A stretch of 64,000 bases of DNA, from the NCBI GenBank assembly GCA_018826295.1, contig JAHJZX010000001.1, positions 1 through 64,000 on the forward strand, given 5' to 3'. Of the stretch, positions 9,433 through 17,933 are shown piece after piece (the stretch's first letter is position 1; every line of letters begins with the position of its first letter). Source of the DNA: Gammaproteobacteria bacterium (GTDB lineage Bacteria > Pseudomonadota > Gammaproteobacteria > Enterobacterales > Alteromonadaceae). Made by a program: the position numbers and the translations under genes. The notes beneath the pieces were generated by a model that worked only from the letters and a program-made list of their open reading frames with translations, made no database searches and had not been told where the DNA came from.

Positions 9433-10812
9433 ATGAGTAACCTGTCGTTAATTGTAGTGCTGTTGATGTTGCTGGCTATGGGCTATCAGTTTGGTACCCG
9501 CCGCAGCCGCAACGTTGCTACAGTTAACCCTAATTTGCGTATGCATTCCAGGCCACACCACTACGGTATGATGGTAGGGCTGTGGGCGGTTCTGCCAGCC
9601 TTTATGCTGCTGCTATTGTGGCTGTGGCTGTCGCCGGCAGTGATTAATGCGATGCTGGTTAGTGCTTTACCGGCCGATATTGCCAGCCAGAGTGCCGAGC
9701 AACTCCGGGTGGTTTTACAGCGCATTAATAACCTGGCGAGTAATTTTGGTGTGGTAGCCGATGCTGAACAGTGGGAGCTTAACGCTGCTGAACAGCTCAA
9801 CCAGCTTAAAGCCAACAGCGCCATAGTGCTGACGGCGCTAATCGCTGTTATCGCAGCCGTTGGCATGTTACTTAGCCTGCAAAAAATCACCCCGTTGCTC
9901 AAAGCGCGGCATCAGGTCGAAAAAGTGGTGAAGGCGCTGCTGGTGTTGTGCTCGGCGGTGGCTATTCTGACCACTATTGGCATAGTGTTGTCGATGGTTG
10001 GCGAAACCATGAAGTTTTTCAGCTATATATCACCGACAGACTTCTTCTTTGGAACCACCTGGAACCCGCGTTTTTCTACGGTTGGCGTCGGCGAGCAGGG
10101 CAGTTTTGGCTTAGTGCCGCTATTGTCGGGTACTATGTTGATTTCAGCGATTGCGATGCTGGTGGCTATTCCGCTGGGGTTAATGGTGGCGGTTTATCTG
10201 GCCGAGTACGCTCCTTACCGGCTGCGTAACATTGCCAAGCCGGTGATTGAAGTGCTGGCCGGTATTCCTACCATAGTGTATGGCTTTTTTGCGCTGGTAA
10301 CGGTGGGGCCGTTTTTACGTGACTTGGGTAATGCTGTCGGCCTGAGTATTAACGCGACCTCGGCACTTACTGCCGGTGTGGTGATGGGCATCATGATAAT
10401 TCCGTTTATCTCGTCGCTATCCGACGACATTATAACCCAGGTACCAAAATCGATGCGTGACGGCTCTTTGGGTCTTGGCGCGACTAAATCTGAAACGGTA
10501 TTAAAAGTCGTGTTGCCGGCAGCCTTGCCTGGTATTGTCGGTGCGGTATTGCTGGCAGCCAGCCGCGCAATAGGTGAAACCATGATAGTGGTACTGGCAG
10601 CAGGTAACAGCCCGGCACTGACGGCTAACCCATTTGAAGCGGTATCAACCGTGACGGTAACTATCGTAAACCAGCTTACCGGTGACAACGATTTTTCCAG
10701 CCCGCAATCTCTGGTGGCCTTTGCCCTGGGATTAACGCTGTTTGTTATTACGCTGCTGTTAAACGTGATGGCGCTGGTAATAGTGCGCAAGTACCGCGAG
10801 CAATACGAGTAA
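9433..10812 (+). CDS. pstC: Phosphate ABC transporter permease PstC (enlarged form)
   Basis: Inner-membrane permease half of the Pst phosphate importer, about 459 residues against about 320 in E. coli. The extra length is N-terminal: two helices flank a soluble segment of about 80 residues (roughly 75–140), followed by a third helix. The conserved permease core begins near ISPTDFFFGTTWNP, with the binding-protein-dependent loop GIPTIVYGFFAL and the ATPase-contact EAA-like region KSMRDGSLGLGATKSETVLKVVLPAALPGI. The ATG at 9433 has GGAG 5 bp upstream; a GTG at 9427 overlaps that site. pstA follows after 3 bases. Confidence 0.93.
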   Translation: MSNLSLIVVLLMLLAMGYQFGTRRSRNVATVNPNLRMHSRPHHYGMMVGLWAVLPAFMLLLLWLWLSPAVINAMLVSALPADIASQSAEQLRVVLQRINNLASNFGVVADAEQWELNAAEQLNQLKANSAIVLTALIAVIAAVGMLLSLQKITPLLKARHQVEKVVKALLVLCSAVAILTTIGIVLSMVGETMKFFSYISPTDFFFGTTWNPRFSTVGVGEQGSFGLVPLLSGTMLISAIAMLVAIPLGLMVAVYLAEYAPYRLRNIAKPVIEVLAGIPTIVYGFFALVTVGPFLRDLGNAVGLSINATSALTAGVVMGIMIIPFISSLSDDIITQVPKSMRDGSLGLGATKSETVLKVVLPAALPGIVGAVLLAASRAIGETMIVVLAAGNSPALTANPFEAVSTVTVTIVNQLTGDNDFSSPQSLVAFALGLTLFVITLLLNVMALVIVRKYREQYE

Positions 10813-10815
10813 AAT

Positions 10816-12186
10816 ATGACCATTATTGCAGAAAATCCGATTAAAGCTGTGGCACCACCGTCGCAGGTACAGCAAAAAGTTATAGCCTCGCTGCAAAAGC
10901 GCCATCGTAAAGAACGCTTGTTCCGCAGTCTGGGCTTAAGCGCGGTGCTGATCAGCCTGGCGCTGGTGGCAGTGCTGTTTGTTAATATTTTCGCTAAGGG
11001 TATGCCGGCATTCTGGCAGTCGGCCATTACGCTGGATATTTATTTTGACCCTAAGATCATTAAGGTTGAAGAAAAACCGGTACAGCAGGCAGGCGAGTCT
11101 GACAATGACTTTCGCCAGCGAGATCTGGCCTGGCAAACCCAGCTGGGCTTTATTAACTTTAACCGTCTAATCACCGACAGCCTGCAGCAAATCTTGCCCG
11201 ATGCCAGCAAACACCGGCGCGATCTGGCGCGGGTAGTCACCTCAGGTGAACGCTTTGCACTGCGCGATATGGTGGTGGCCGATCCGTCTATTATTGGTCA
11301 AACCCGTACCTTGCACCTGCTAACTGATGCCAATATCGATGTTTGGCTAAAAGGCAATATTGACCGCAGCCTGCCGGATGAACAACAGCAGCTAAGCCCA
11401 AAAATGCGCGAATGGGTTGATAAGCTGGCCGCAGACGGTGTGATAACAAGCCGCTTTAGTCTGGCATTGTTTATGAACCCGGACTCGCGCAGCTCGCTGG
11501 CATCTGCCGGTTTGGCCGGTGCCTTTATGGGCTCGTTCTATATGATGCTGGTGGTAATCTTACTGGCGGTGCCGATGGGCGTTGCGGCAGCGATTTATCT
11601 GGAAGAATTCGCCCCGCGTAACCGTATTACAGATCTGGTTGAGGTTAATATCAATAACCTGGCAGCAGTACCGTCGATAGTGTTTGGTTTGCTGGGTGCC
11701 TCGGTACTAATTGGCTGGTTTAATCTGCCAATGTCGGCACCGATAGTGGGTGGTTTGGTGTTATCGCTTATGACATTGCCAACGGTGATTATTGCCACCC
11801 GCTCGACCCTTAAAGCCATACCGCCGTCAATCCGCCAGGCCGCACTGGGGCTGGGGGCGTCGAAAATGCAGGCCATATTTCACCATGTATTACCGCTGGC
11901 GATACCGGGTATTTTAACCGGGGCTATTTTAGGCGTAGCTCAGGCACTGGGTGAGACCGCGCCGCTGCTATTGATTGGCATGAAGTCCTTTGTTGCGTCT
12001 GTGCCGGCGTCACCGTTTGAGCAAGCGACGGCATTGCCGGTGCAAATTTACCTGTGGCAGGGCAATGAGCTGCGTAATTTCTTTGAAGCCCGCACCTCTG
12101 CAGCCATTATCGTGCTGCTGATGATGATGCTAAGCCTGAACGGCCTGGCTATCTGGTTGCGGAAAAAATACGAAAAACGCTGGTAG
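10816..12186 (+). CDS. pstA: Phosphate ABC transporter permease PstA (enlarged form)
   Basis: Second permease of the Pst importer, 456 residues against about 296 in E. coli. One membrane helix near residues 38–58 is followed by an unusually long periplasmic region (about 60–235, charged, with VDKLAADGVITSRFSLALFM), then the usual permease core (AGAFMGSFYMMLVVILLAVPMG onward). The core has the EAA-like loop SIRQAALGLGASKMQAIFHHVLPLAIPGILTG. Family members of this size pair with large PstC forms, as here. It is translationally close to pstC (3-base gap) and lies 66 bp before pstB. Confidence 0.93.
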   Translation: MTIIAENPIKAVAPPSQVQQKVIASLQKRHRKERLFRSLGLSAVLISLALVAVLFVNIFAKGMPAFWQSAITLDIYFDPKIIKVEEKPVQQAGESDNDFRQRDLAWQTQLGFINFNRLITDSLQQILPDASKHRRDLARVVTSGERFALRDMVVADPSIIGQTRTLHLLTDANIDVWLKGNIDRSLPDEQQQLSPKMREWVDKLAADGVITSRFSLALFMNPDSRSSLASAGLAGAFMGSFYMMLVVILLAVPMGVAAAIYLEEFAPRNRITDLVEVNINNLAAVPSIVFGLLGASVLIGWFNLPMSAPIVGGLVLSLMTLPTVIIATRSTLKAIPPSIRQAALGLGASKMQAIFHHVLPLAIPGILTGAILGVAQALGETAPLLLIGMKSFVASVPASPFEQATALPVQIYLWQGNELRNFFEARTSAAIIVLLMMMLSLNGLAIWLRKKYEKRW

Positions 12187-12252
12187 GCGCAGCCGGTAAC
12201 AGCCGCTGCAAGGTGTAGTAACAGTTTTAGTTTTTAGCTAACGGATAAACGC

Positions 12253-13023
12253 ATGACAAACACAGTTCCGGTAAAAATCAGTGCCAAAGACGTCAAAGTA
12301 TTCTACGGCGAAAATGAAGCGCTGCATGGCATCAGCATGGACGTGTATCAGAATGAAGTGATTTCTTTTATCGGCCCGTCTGGCTGCGGTAAATCAACAT
12401 TTTTACGTTGTATGAACCGGATGAACGATACCATAGAGCATTGCCGCGTAACCGGCAGCATTACACTGGACGGTCGCGACATTCATGAGCCGGCGCTGGA
12501 CGTCGTGCAGTTGCGGGCCCAGGTTGGCATGGTGTTTCAAAAGCCCAACCCGTTCCCGAAGTCGATTTATGAAAATATCGCCTATGGCCCGCGCTTACAT
12601 GGCCTGGCCGAGCGTAAAGCCGATTTAGACGATATCGTCGAGTCCAGCCTGCGCCGCGCTGGCTTGTGGAATGAAGTAAAAGACCGGCTGGATCAACCTG
12701 GTACCGGCTTATCCGGCGGCCAGCAACAGCGGCTGTGTATTGCCCGCAGTATTGCGGTGAGCCCGGAAGTGATCCTGATGGATGAACCCTGCTCGGCACT
12801 GGACCCCATCGCCACTTCGATTATTGAAGAGCTGATTGACGAGCTAAAGCAAAATTTCACTATCGTTATCGTCACCCACAATATGCAGCAGGCAGCGCGG
12901 GTATCTGATCGCACAGCGTTTTTCCATTTAGGCAATCTGATTGAAATTGGTAACACCAATGATGTGTTTACCAATCCGCAGCAAAAACGCACCGAAGACT
13001 ATATTACCGGTCGTTATGGTTAA
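12253..13023 (+). CDS. pstB: Phosphate ABC transporter ATP-binding protein
   Basis: Cytoplasmic ATPase of the Pst importer, 256 residues. Walker [10 protein letters not shown] is at residues 41–49, the ABC signature LSGGQ at 153–157, and Walker B ends in [12 protein letters not shown] followed by the switch histidine in IVTHNM. The PstB family pattern [15 protein letters not shown] and [19 protein letters not shown] is clear. It belongs to the pstC-pstA-pstB-phoU operon. PstB and PhoU together are known to hold PhoR inactive when phosphate is plentiful. Confidence 0.97.
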   Translation: MTNTVPVKISAKDVKVFYGENEALHGISMDVYQNEVISFIGPSGCGKSTFLRCMNRMNDTIEHCRVTGSITLDGRDIHEPALDVVQLRAQVGMVFQKPNPFPKSIYENIAYGPRLHGLAERKADLDDIVESSLRRAGLWNEVKDRLDQPGTGLSGGQQQRLCIARSIAVSPEVILMDEPCSALDPIATSIIEELIDELKQNFTIVIVTHNMQQAARVSDRTAFFHLGNLIEIGNTNDVFTNPQQKRTEDYITGRYG

Positions 13024-13058
13024 GTTTGCCCAACCTAAATTCGCAGGAGCACGGCGTT

Positions 13059-13781
13059 ATGCCAAACAGTAAGATTGGTGGCCATTATTCGCAGGCCTAT
13101 GATGCAGAGTTACAACAGGCAGTAGACCGCCTGATGCAAATGGCAGCGCTGACACAGCAACAGCTAAGCGATGCCCTGGCTGCTTTTGCCAGTGGCGATG
13201 TGGTGCTGGCGCAACAAGTCAAAGATTTTGATCGCAAAGTTAATAGCTTTGAAGTGGATATTGATGAGCATTGCCTGGACATTCTGGCGCGGCGCCAGCC
13301 TGCCGCCAGCGACTTACGCCTGGTATTGTCAGTGTTAAAAAGCGTAAACGACATTGAGCGGGTAGGCGATTTAGCCAAGCGCATTGCCAAAGCCCTGTTA
13401 AAAGGCGCCGAATACGGCCGTCCCAGCCAGGCTCAACTCGATGCCTTGTCTGTGATGGCGCAGAAAGTACAGCAAATGTTGCAGCGTGCGCTGGAGGCTT
13501 TTAAACAGATAGATGCGCAGGCAGCCTTGCATGTCCTGCGTGAAGATAAAGCCATAGACGACGATTATGCGCAGATTATTGCCCATAGCCTAAGCAGCAT
13601 GAAGCATGATGCGCAGCAAATAGGTGTGAGTTTGCAGGTGTCTAACGTGGCCAAAGCGTTGGAACGGGTTGGCGATCATAGCCGCAATATTTGCCAGCAT
13701 GCTATTTTTCTGGCCCACGGCCGTAATGTGGCACATTTAAGCGATGCTGAAGTTACCGAAGTGGTAGAGAAAAAGCCCTGA
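13059..13781 (+). CDS. phoU: Phosphate signalling protein PhoU
   Basis: About 240 residues, two PhoU three-helix repeats. Each repeat carries the family's metal-binding pattern: the first has RQPAASDLRLVLSVLKSVNDIERVGDLAKRIAK and the second NVAKALERVGDHSRNICQ. It links the Pst transporter to the kinase PhoR and suppresses the Pho response in high phosphate. The ATG at 13059 has GCAGGAG 9 bp upstream; an in-frame TTG at 13026 has no such site. It is the last gene of the pst operon and ends in a terminator. A second, distinct PhoU-type gene is at 47515. Confidence 0.94.
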   Translation: MPNSKIGGHYSQAYDAELQQAVDRLMQMAALTQQQLSDALAAFASGDVVLAQQVKDFDRKVNSFEVDIDEHCLDILARRQPAASDLRLVLSVLKSVNDIERVGDLAKRIAKALLKGAEYGRPSQAQLDALSVMAQKVQQMLQRALEAFKQIDAQAALHVLREDKAIDDDYAQIIAHSLSSMKHDAQQIGVSLQVSNVAKALERVGDHSRNICQHAIFLAHGRNVAHLSDAEVTEVVEKKP

Positions 13782-13810
13782 TAGTTGCTACTGATGGTTT
13801 TTTCTGTTTT

Positions 13811-13835
13811 AAAGGGCCATAGAGGCCCTTTTTTT
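13811..13835 (+). terminator. Terminator of the pst operon
   Basis: AAAGGGCC pairs with GGCCCTTT around ATAGA and is followed by a T run, about 30 bases after phoU. Confidence 0.92.
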
Positions 13836-13909
13836 GTTGTTGCAGAGCCAGTTAGCTGGCATTTGCCAAAATTTGATAAATACTTTGTTTCAGACAATAC
13901 AAGGATCCT

Positions 13910-13984
13910 TAGTCATAAAATCATCATGTTATAGTCGTAAAAATGTCATTTTGTCATTTTAGTGTCATAAATTATTCATAAGAT
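13910..13984 (+). promoter_or_regulatory. Array of seven PhoB half-sites before the porin
   Basis: Two runs of 7-bp units at exact 11-bp spacing. Run one is TAGTCAT (13910), TCATCAT (13921), TAGTCGT (13932) and ATGTCAT (13943). Run two, shifted to an 8-bp offset, is TTGTCAT (13951), GTGTCAT (13962) and TATTCAT (13973). TAAGAT at 13979–13984 is a -10 candidate 10 bp after the GTGTCAT unit. This is the longest such array in the window. Confidence 0.78.
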
Positions 13985-14052
13985 AACCGCCATCAACATT
14001 AGCGATGTCGAATCTGACCGCAACGACGCTCACTACAACACAGGTGCAAGGT

Positions 14053-14955
14053 ATGAAAACAACAGTAGCAATTTTATCTACCACTCTGGCCGCCTTTGCC
14101 GTGCAGGCAGATCCGGTAACAGTGTATGGCCAGTTAAATGTCTCAGCACAATCCAGTGATGAAGGTGAAGGCCGCTTCTCTGAGCTGAAAAGCAACAGTT
14201 CGCGCTTTGGCTTAAAAGGCGACTATGAACTGGAAGGTGGCCTGAAGCTGGTGTATCAGCTGGAGTGGGGCGTAGATTTGGCCGACGTCGGCGACGGTGA
14301 CAACATTACCTCGCGTAACCAGTATATTGGTTTGGCCGGTAGCTTTGGCGAAGTTCGTTTGGGCCGGCACGACACAGCATTAAAAGATGCACAGGGTAAA
14401 ATAGATCTGTTTAGTGATTACGAGGCCGACGTTAAAGCGCTGTGGAAAGGTGAAGTACGTGCCAGCGACTCAATTACTTATTACAGCCCCAGCTTTAACG
14501 GTTTTGGTGTGCAGCTGACTTATGTAATGGAAGATGCCGCCGATGCCGAAGATGCGTTTTCAGCGGCCGTGTATTACGGTGACGAGAATCTGAAAAACAG
14601 CAATTTTTATGCGGCGGTAGCAATGGATGCCGATGTAGCCGGTTACGACGCGATGCGGGTGCAGGCGCAGGGTAAAGTTGCTGGTTTTAAACTGGGCGCT
14701 ATGTTTCATAGCCAGGAAAATATTGTCAGCGGCCTGGAGCAGGACGGCTGGTTGTTAAGTGCGGCTTACCCTATGGGTAAAACTGAACTGAAAGCCCAGT
14801 ACCAGACATTGGAAGATGATGATGCCATCAGCTTAGGTGTAGATTACAAAGCCGGCAAAAATACCACCTTGTACGGCTGGTACAGCAGTTTTAACTTCGA
14901 TACCACAGCGCCGGATCGTGACTATCTGGCGGTGGGTATTAAACATAAGTTTTAA
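14053..14955 (+). CDS. Outer-membrane porin, probably phosphate-starvation induced
   Basis: About 300 residues. The signal peptide is MKTTVAILSTTLAAFAVQA, then a Gram-negative porin (OmpC/Porin_4 type) begins with VTVYGQLNVS and ends in the aromatic strand AVGIKHKF, with terminal phenylalanine as needed for Bam-dependent insertion. NSSRFGLKGDYELEGGLKLVYQLEWG and NQYIGLAGSFGEVRLGRHDTAL are family blocks around the eyelet region. The ATG at 14053 sits at the signal peptide; an in-frame ATG at 14005 would add 16 residues ahead of it. It follows the pst operon and is preceded by a large PhoB half-site array, so a PhoE- or OprP-like role in anion or phosphate entry is inferred, not shown. Confidence 0.88.
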   Translation: MKTTVAILSTTLAAFAVQADPVTVYGQLNVSAQSSDEGEGRFSELKSNSSRFGLKGDYELEGGLKLVYQLEWGVDLADVGDGDNITSRNQYIGLAGSFGEVRLGRHDTALKDAQGKIDLFSDYEADVKALWKGEVRASDSITYYSPSFNGFGVQLTYVMEDAADAEDAFSAAVYYGDENLKNSNFYAAVAMDADVAGYDAMRVQAQGKVAGFKLGAMFHSQENIVSGLEQDGWLLSAAYPMGKTELKAQYQTLEDDDAISLGVDYKAGKNTTLYGWYSSFNFDTTAPDRDYLAVGIKHKF

Positions 14956-14976
14956 TACTGCCCGCTTGTTAATAAG

Positions 14977-15001
14977 CGCCGGTCTGTGACCGGCGTTTTT
15001 T
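14977..15001 (+). terminator. Terminator of the porin gene
   Basis: CGCCGGTC pairs with GACCGGCG around TGT and runs into six T residues, 22 bases after the stop. Confidence 0.9.
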
Positions 15002-15120
15002 ATTGCCGATAATTAAGTATTTGAATTTGCGTGGTAAATTTTTCAGGTTTGCCAGTGCGGTTAAAATAACAGCAAAAAAACTTTAGTGCCACATTGACGT
15101 TTCCGCCGTTGTGTCTTAAT

Positions 15121-15140
15121 TTATGAAAGCGCTTACATAA
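15121..15140. promoter_or_regulatory. LacI-family operator-like palindrome
   Basis: TTATGAAAGC-GCTTACATAA is a 20-bp inverted repeat with one mismatched pair, centred on CG. It matches the general form of LacI/GalR-type operators (TGNAANCGNTTNCA). It lies 64 bp before the glucanase ATG. No LacI-type gene is in the window. Confidence 0.6.
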
Positions 15141-15162
15141 TAGCCGGCAGCACTAAAATGGG

Positions 15163-15178
15163 TGTCAGCCGGCTGACA
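15163..15178. promoter_or_regulatory. Perfect 16-bp palindrome in the glucanase leader
   Basis: TGTCAGCC-GGCTGACA is a perfect palindrome 25 bp before the ATG. It could be a second operator or, in RNA, part of a leader structure. Only the symmetry is visible. Confidence 0.45.
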
Positions 15179-15203
15179 ATGCTGATAACACGGGGCAAAC
15201 AAC

Positions 15204-17852
15204 ATGGATAAATCTGCAAACCTGGCGCGCATAGCCTGCGCCAGTGTGCTTTCGCTGGCCTTGGCCGGCTGTGGCGGCGGCGCTGAGACTAAATCTGATT
15301 TTAATCAGGTTGACGTAACCCAGCCAGTCAGCGACTGGCAGTTGGTGTGGCAGGATGAGTTTGACAGCAACAGTTTAGATGCGACTAAGTGGACGCATGA
15401 AGTTAACTGCAGTGGTGGTGGTAATAACGAAAAACAATGTTACACCGACAGCAGCGATAACGCTTATATCGCCGATGGTATGTTGAATATCGTTGCCCTG
15501 CCGGCACCGGAAGGTGCAGAAAAACCCTATACCTCAGCACGCTTGGTTACCCGCAATAAGGCCGATTTTAAATATGGCCGCATTGAAATGCGCGCCCAGC
15601 TACCTTTTGGCCAGGGCAGCTGGCCGGCGTTCTGGATGATGCCAACCGACAGCGTTTATGGTGGCTGGCCAAGATCCGGCGAAATTGACATTATGGAAGC
15701 GGTAAACCTTAAAGTGGTAGGCGCTGACGGCGTAGCTGAAGCCAATGTACACGGCACTTTGCACTATGGTCGCGAGTGGCCGAATAATGCCAGCTCTGGC
15801 AAAGGTTACCTGTTGCCTGAGGGGGTAAACCCGGCCGATGATTTTCATACCTATGCGGTTGAATGGCAGCAAGGCGAAATACGCTGGTATGTCGATAACT
15901 ATTTGTATGCAACTCAGCGCCAATCTAGCGTGCGATATAACAGCCGGGGCGAACCTGTTGGTCTGGCACATCGCGGCTGGTTTGCCGAGTATTTTGATCA
16001 GGGCAGTGGTGAGCTGAAAACGCATTGGGACGCAGCGCCCTTTGATCAGGAGTTTTTTCTGATCCTGAACCTGGCGGTAGGCGGTAACTGGCCGGAAAAT
16101 GTTAATAACCTCGGCATTGATGCCGCGGCTTTTGCCGACGGTCAGCGTTTTCAAATTGATTATGTGCGGGTTTATCAGTGTGCGGCCGATCCGGATACTG
16201 GCAAAGGCTGCGAAACGGTGCGCACCGGTTACGACAAGCCTGAAGATGCACTGGTAATCGGTGAAGCCCCTATCCCGTCACCGCCATCAAGCGGTGTTGC
16301 GCAAAATTTAACTATCTTCGACGGTACACCTAATCCCGATTGGGCCGCCTGGGATTGCTGCGGTGGCTCGACGCCCGCATTGGTGGCTGATGCCGATCGC
16401 GGCGATGTGTACGAATTCAGTGTAGGTGCTACGCCAACGGTAAATGGTTTTGTTAGCCGCGCCGAATTTATTACCGATCCGGCCGGCCAGGCGAAGCCTT
16501 TTGATGCTTCACCAATAGTTGCTACCGGCAGTATCAGTTTTGATATGCAGGTGGTGTCTGCACCGGCCAATGCTGAGGCCGTCTGGTTGTTTAAAACTGA
16601 AAGCACCGGCGCCTCTACCGCAGTAGAAATGCCGCTGAGTGGCAGCAGTGAAGGCGCAGCGCCGGTAACCGGCCAATGGCAGAGTTATACCTTTTCGCTA
16701 CAAATGCTGGCCGATGCCGGCCTTGACGTTTCCGCCATAGATGTGGTGATGATTTTTCCGGCCTGGGGCGCCGGAGAGGGCGCGGTGTACCGGGTTGATA
16801 ACGTGAAAATCAGTGCCGAGATCAGCTACCCGGAGCTGGTGTTATTTGCTGATCAGCAAAACCCGGACTGGCCAATGTGGGATTGCTGCGCCGGCTCCAG
16901 CCCGACCGAACAAACCGACGATGCTGCTCATGGCACAGTAGCTGAATTTACTATCGGCGCTACACCAACAGTGATGGGCTTTATTACCCGCTCAGCCAAT
17001 GGTGGCAGCGATAAACCCTTTGATGCCACGCCTATTCTGGAGCAGGGCGTAATTCAGTTTGAAATGAAGGTGGTAAGCATGCCTTCAACGCCTGATGCTG
17101 CCTGGCTGTTTAAAGTAGAAGCCGACAACGCGGCCTCAGCGGTTGAGTTAAACCTGACCGCCAGCCTGGAAGGGGTGGCACCGGTTGCGGGGCAATGGCA
17201 AAGCTACACCTTTCCGCTGGCCAGCCTGGCCGCGGCCGGTCTGGATGTGTCAGCGATAGATGTGGTGATGATTTTCCCGGCCTGGGGCGCCGGTGAAGGT
17301 GCCATATACCGGGTTGATAATGCCAAAATTTATTTACCGGGTGCCAATCAGGGCTCGGGTTTAACCCTGTTTGCCAATGAAGCCGCCGAGCAGTGGTCGA
17401 TTTGGGACTGCTGTGGCGGCAGCACGCCAACAGTTGAGCAGGACGATGACAGCCACGGTGCCACTGCTCAGTTTGTCATCGGGGCCACGCCGACAGTAAT
17501 GGGCTTTCTGGCTGCGGATGGCGTGTATTACGACGCTTCAGCGTTGCTGGAAAATGGCGTAGTGCAGTTTGAAATGAAAATTGTCAGCCCGCCAAATGAT
17601 GCCGCGGCAGCCTGGCTATTTAAAATTGAAGCGAATGATGCCAGCAGCGCAGTGGAGTTAGCGCTAAGTAGCAGCCAGCAAGGGCAAGTGCCGGTTGTTG
17701 GGCAATGGCAAACATACACCTTTAGTTTGCAGGACCTGTTTAATGCTGGCCTGGATATCAGTGCCATTGATGTGCTGATGGTATTTCCGGCCTGGGGTGC
17801 GGGCAATGGCGCGGTATACCGCATAGACAATGTGGTGATTACGCAGCCATAA
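15204..17852 (+). CDS. GH16 beta-glucanase lipoprotein with three C-terminal repeats
   Basis: An 882-residue lipoprotein with lipobox LALAGC (lipidated C23). A glycoside hydrolase family 16 domain spans about residues 44–330. The active-site motif EIDIME has nucleophile E160, D162 and acid/base E165 in the laminarinase-type (beta-bulge) form, and GQGSWPAFWMMP precedes it. It should cleave beta-1,3-glucan (laminarin). Three homologous modules follow (about 368–536, 545–712 and 719–882), each starting with a tryptophan-rich WDCC(G/A)GS pattern and ending in IDVVMIFPAWGAGEGA. They look like beta-sandwich carbohydrate-binding modules, but I cannot assign a family. A TonB receptor follows in the same direction, suggesting a glucan-uptake pair. 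Confidence 0.9.
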   Translation: MDKSANLARIACASVLSLALAGCGGGAETKSDFNQVDVTQPVSDWQLVWQDEFDSNSLDATKWTHEVNCSGGGNNEKQCYTDSSDNAYIADGMLNIVALPAPEGAEKPYTSARLVTRNKADFKYGRIEMRAQLPFGQGSWPAFWMMPTDSVYGGWPRSGEIDIMEAVNLKVVGADGVAEANVHGTLHYGREWPNNASSGKGYLLPEGVNPADDFHTYAVEWQQGEIRWYVDNYLYATQRQSSVRYNSRGEPVGLAHRGWFAEYFDQGSGELKTHWDAAPFDQEFFLILNLAVGGNWPENVNNLGIDAAAFADGQRFQIDYVRVYQCAADPDTGKGCETVRTGYDKPEDALVIGEAPIPSPPSSGVAQNLTIFDGTPNPDWAAWDCCGGSTPALVADADRGDVYEFSVGATPTVNGFVSRAEFITDPAGQAKPFDASPIVATGSISFDMQVVSAPANAEAVWLFKTESTGASTAVEMPLSGSSEGAAPVTGQWQSYTFSLQMLADAGLDVSAIDVVMIFPAWGAGEGAVYRVDNVKISAEISYPELVLFADQQNPDWPMWDCCAGSSPTEQTDDAAHGTVAEFTIGATPTVMGFITRSANGGSDKPFDATPILEQGVIQFEMKVVSMPSTPDAAWLFKVEADNAASAVELNLTASLEGVAPVAGQWQSYTFPLASLAAAGLDVSAIDVVMIFPAWGAGEGAIYRVDNAKIYLPGANQGSGLTLFANEAAEQWSIWDCCGGSTPTVEQDDDSHGATAQFVIGATPTVMGFLAADGVYYDASALLENGVVQFEMKIVSPPNDAAAAWLFKIEANDASSAVELALSSSQQGQVPVVGQWQTYTFSLQDLFNAGLDISAIDVLMVFPAWGAGNGAVYRIDNVVITQP

Positions 17853-17881
17853 GCCAGATAACCGTATTTCGCATAGCAGAC

Positions 17882-17901
17882 GCCGGGCGCAGCTGCCCGG
17901 C
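17882..17901 (+). other. Intergenic hairpin between glucanase and receptor
   Basis: GCCGGGC pairs with GCCCGGC around GCAGCT. It has no T run, so it is more likely an mRNA-stabilising or partial-attenuation hairpin inside the operon than a terminator. Confidence 0.55.
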
Positions 17902-17933
17902 AGGACATAACGAACAGAGCTTAGCAGGTCATT

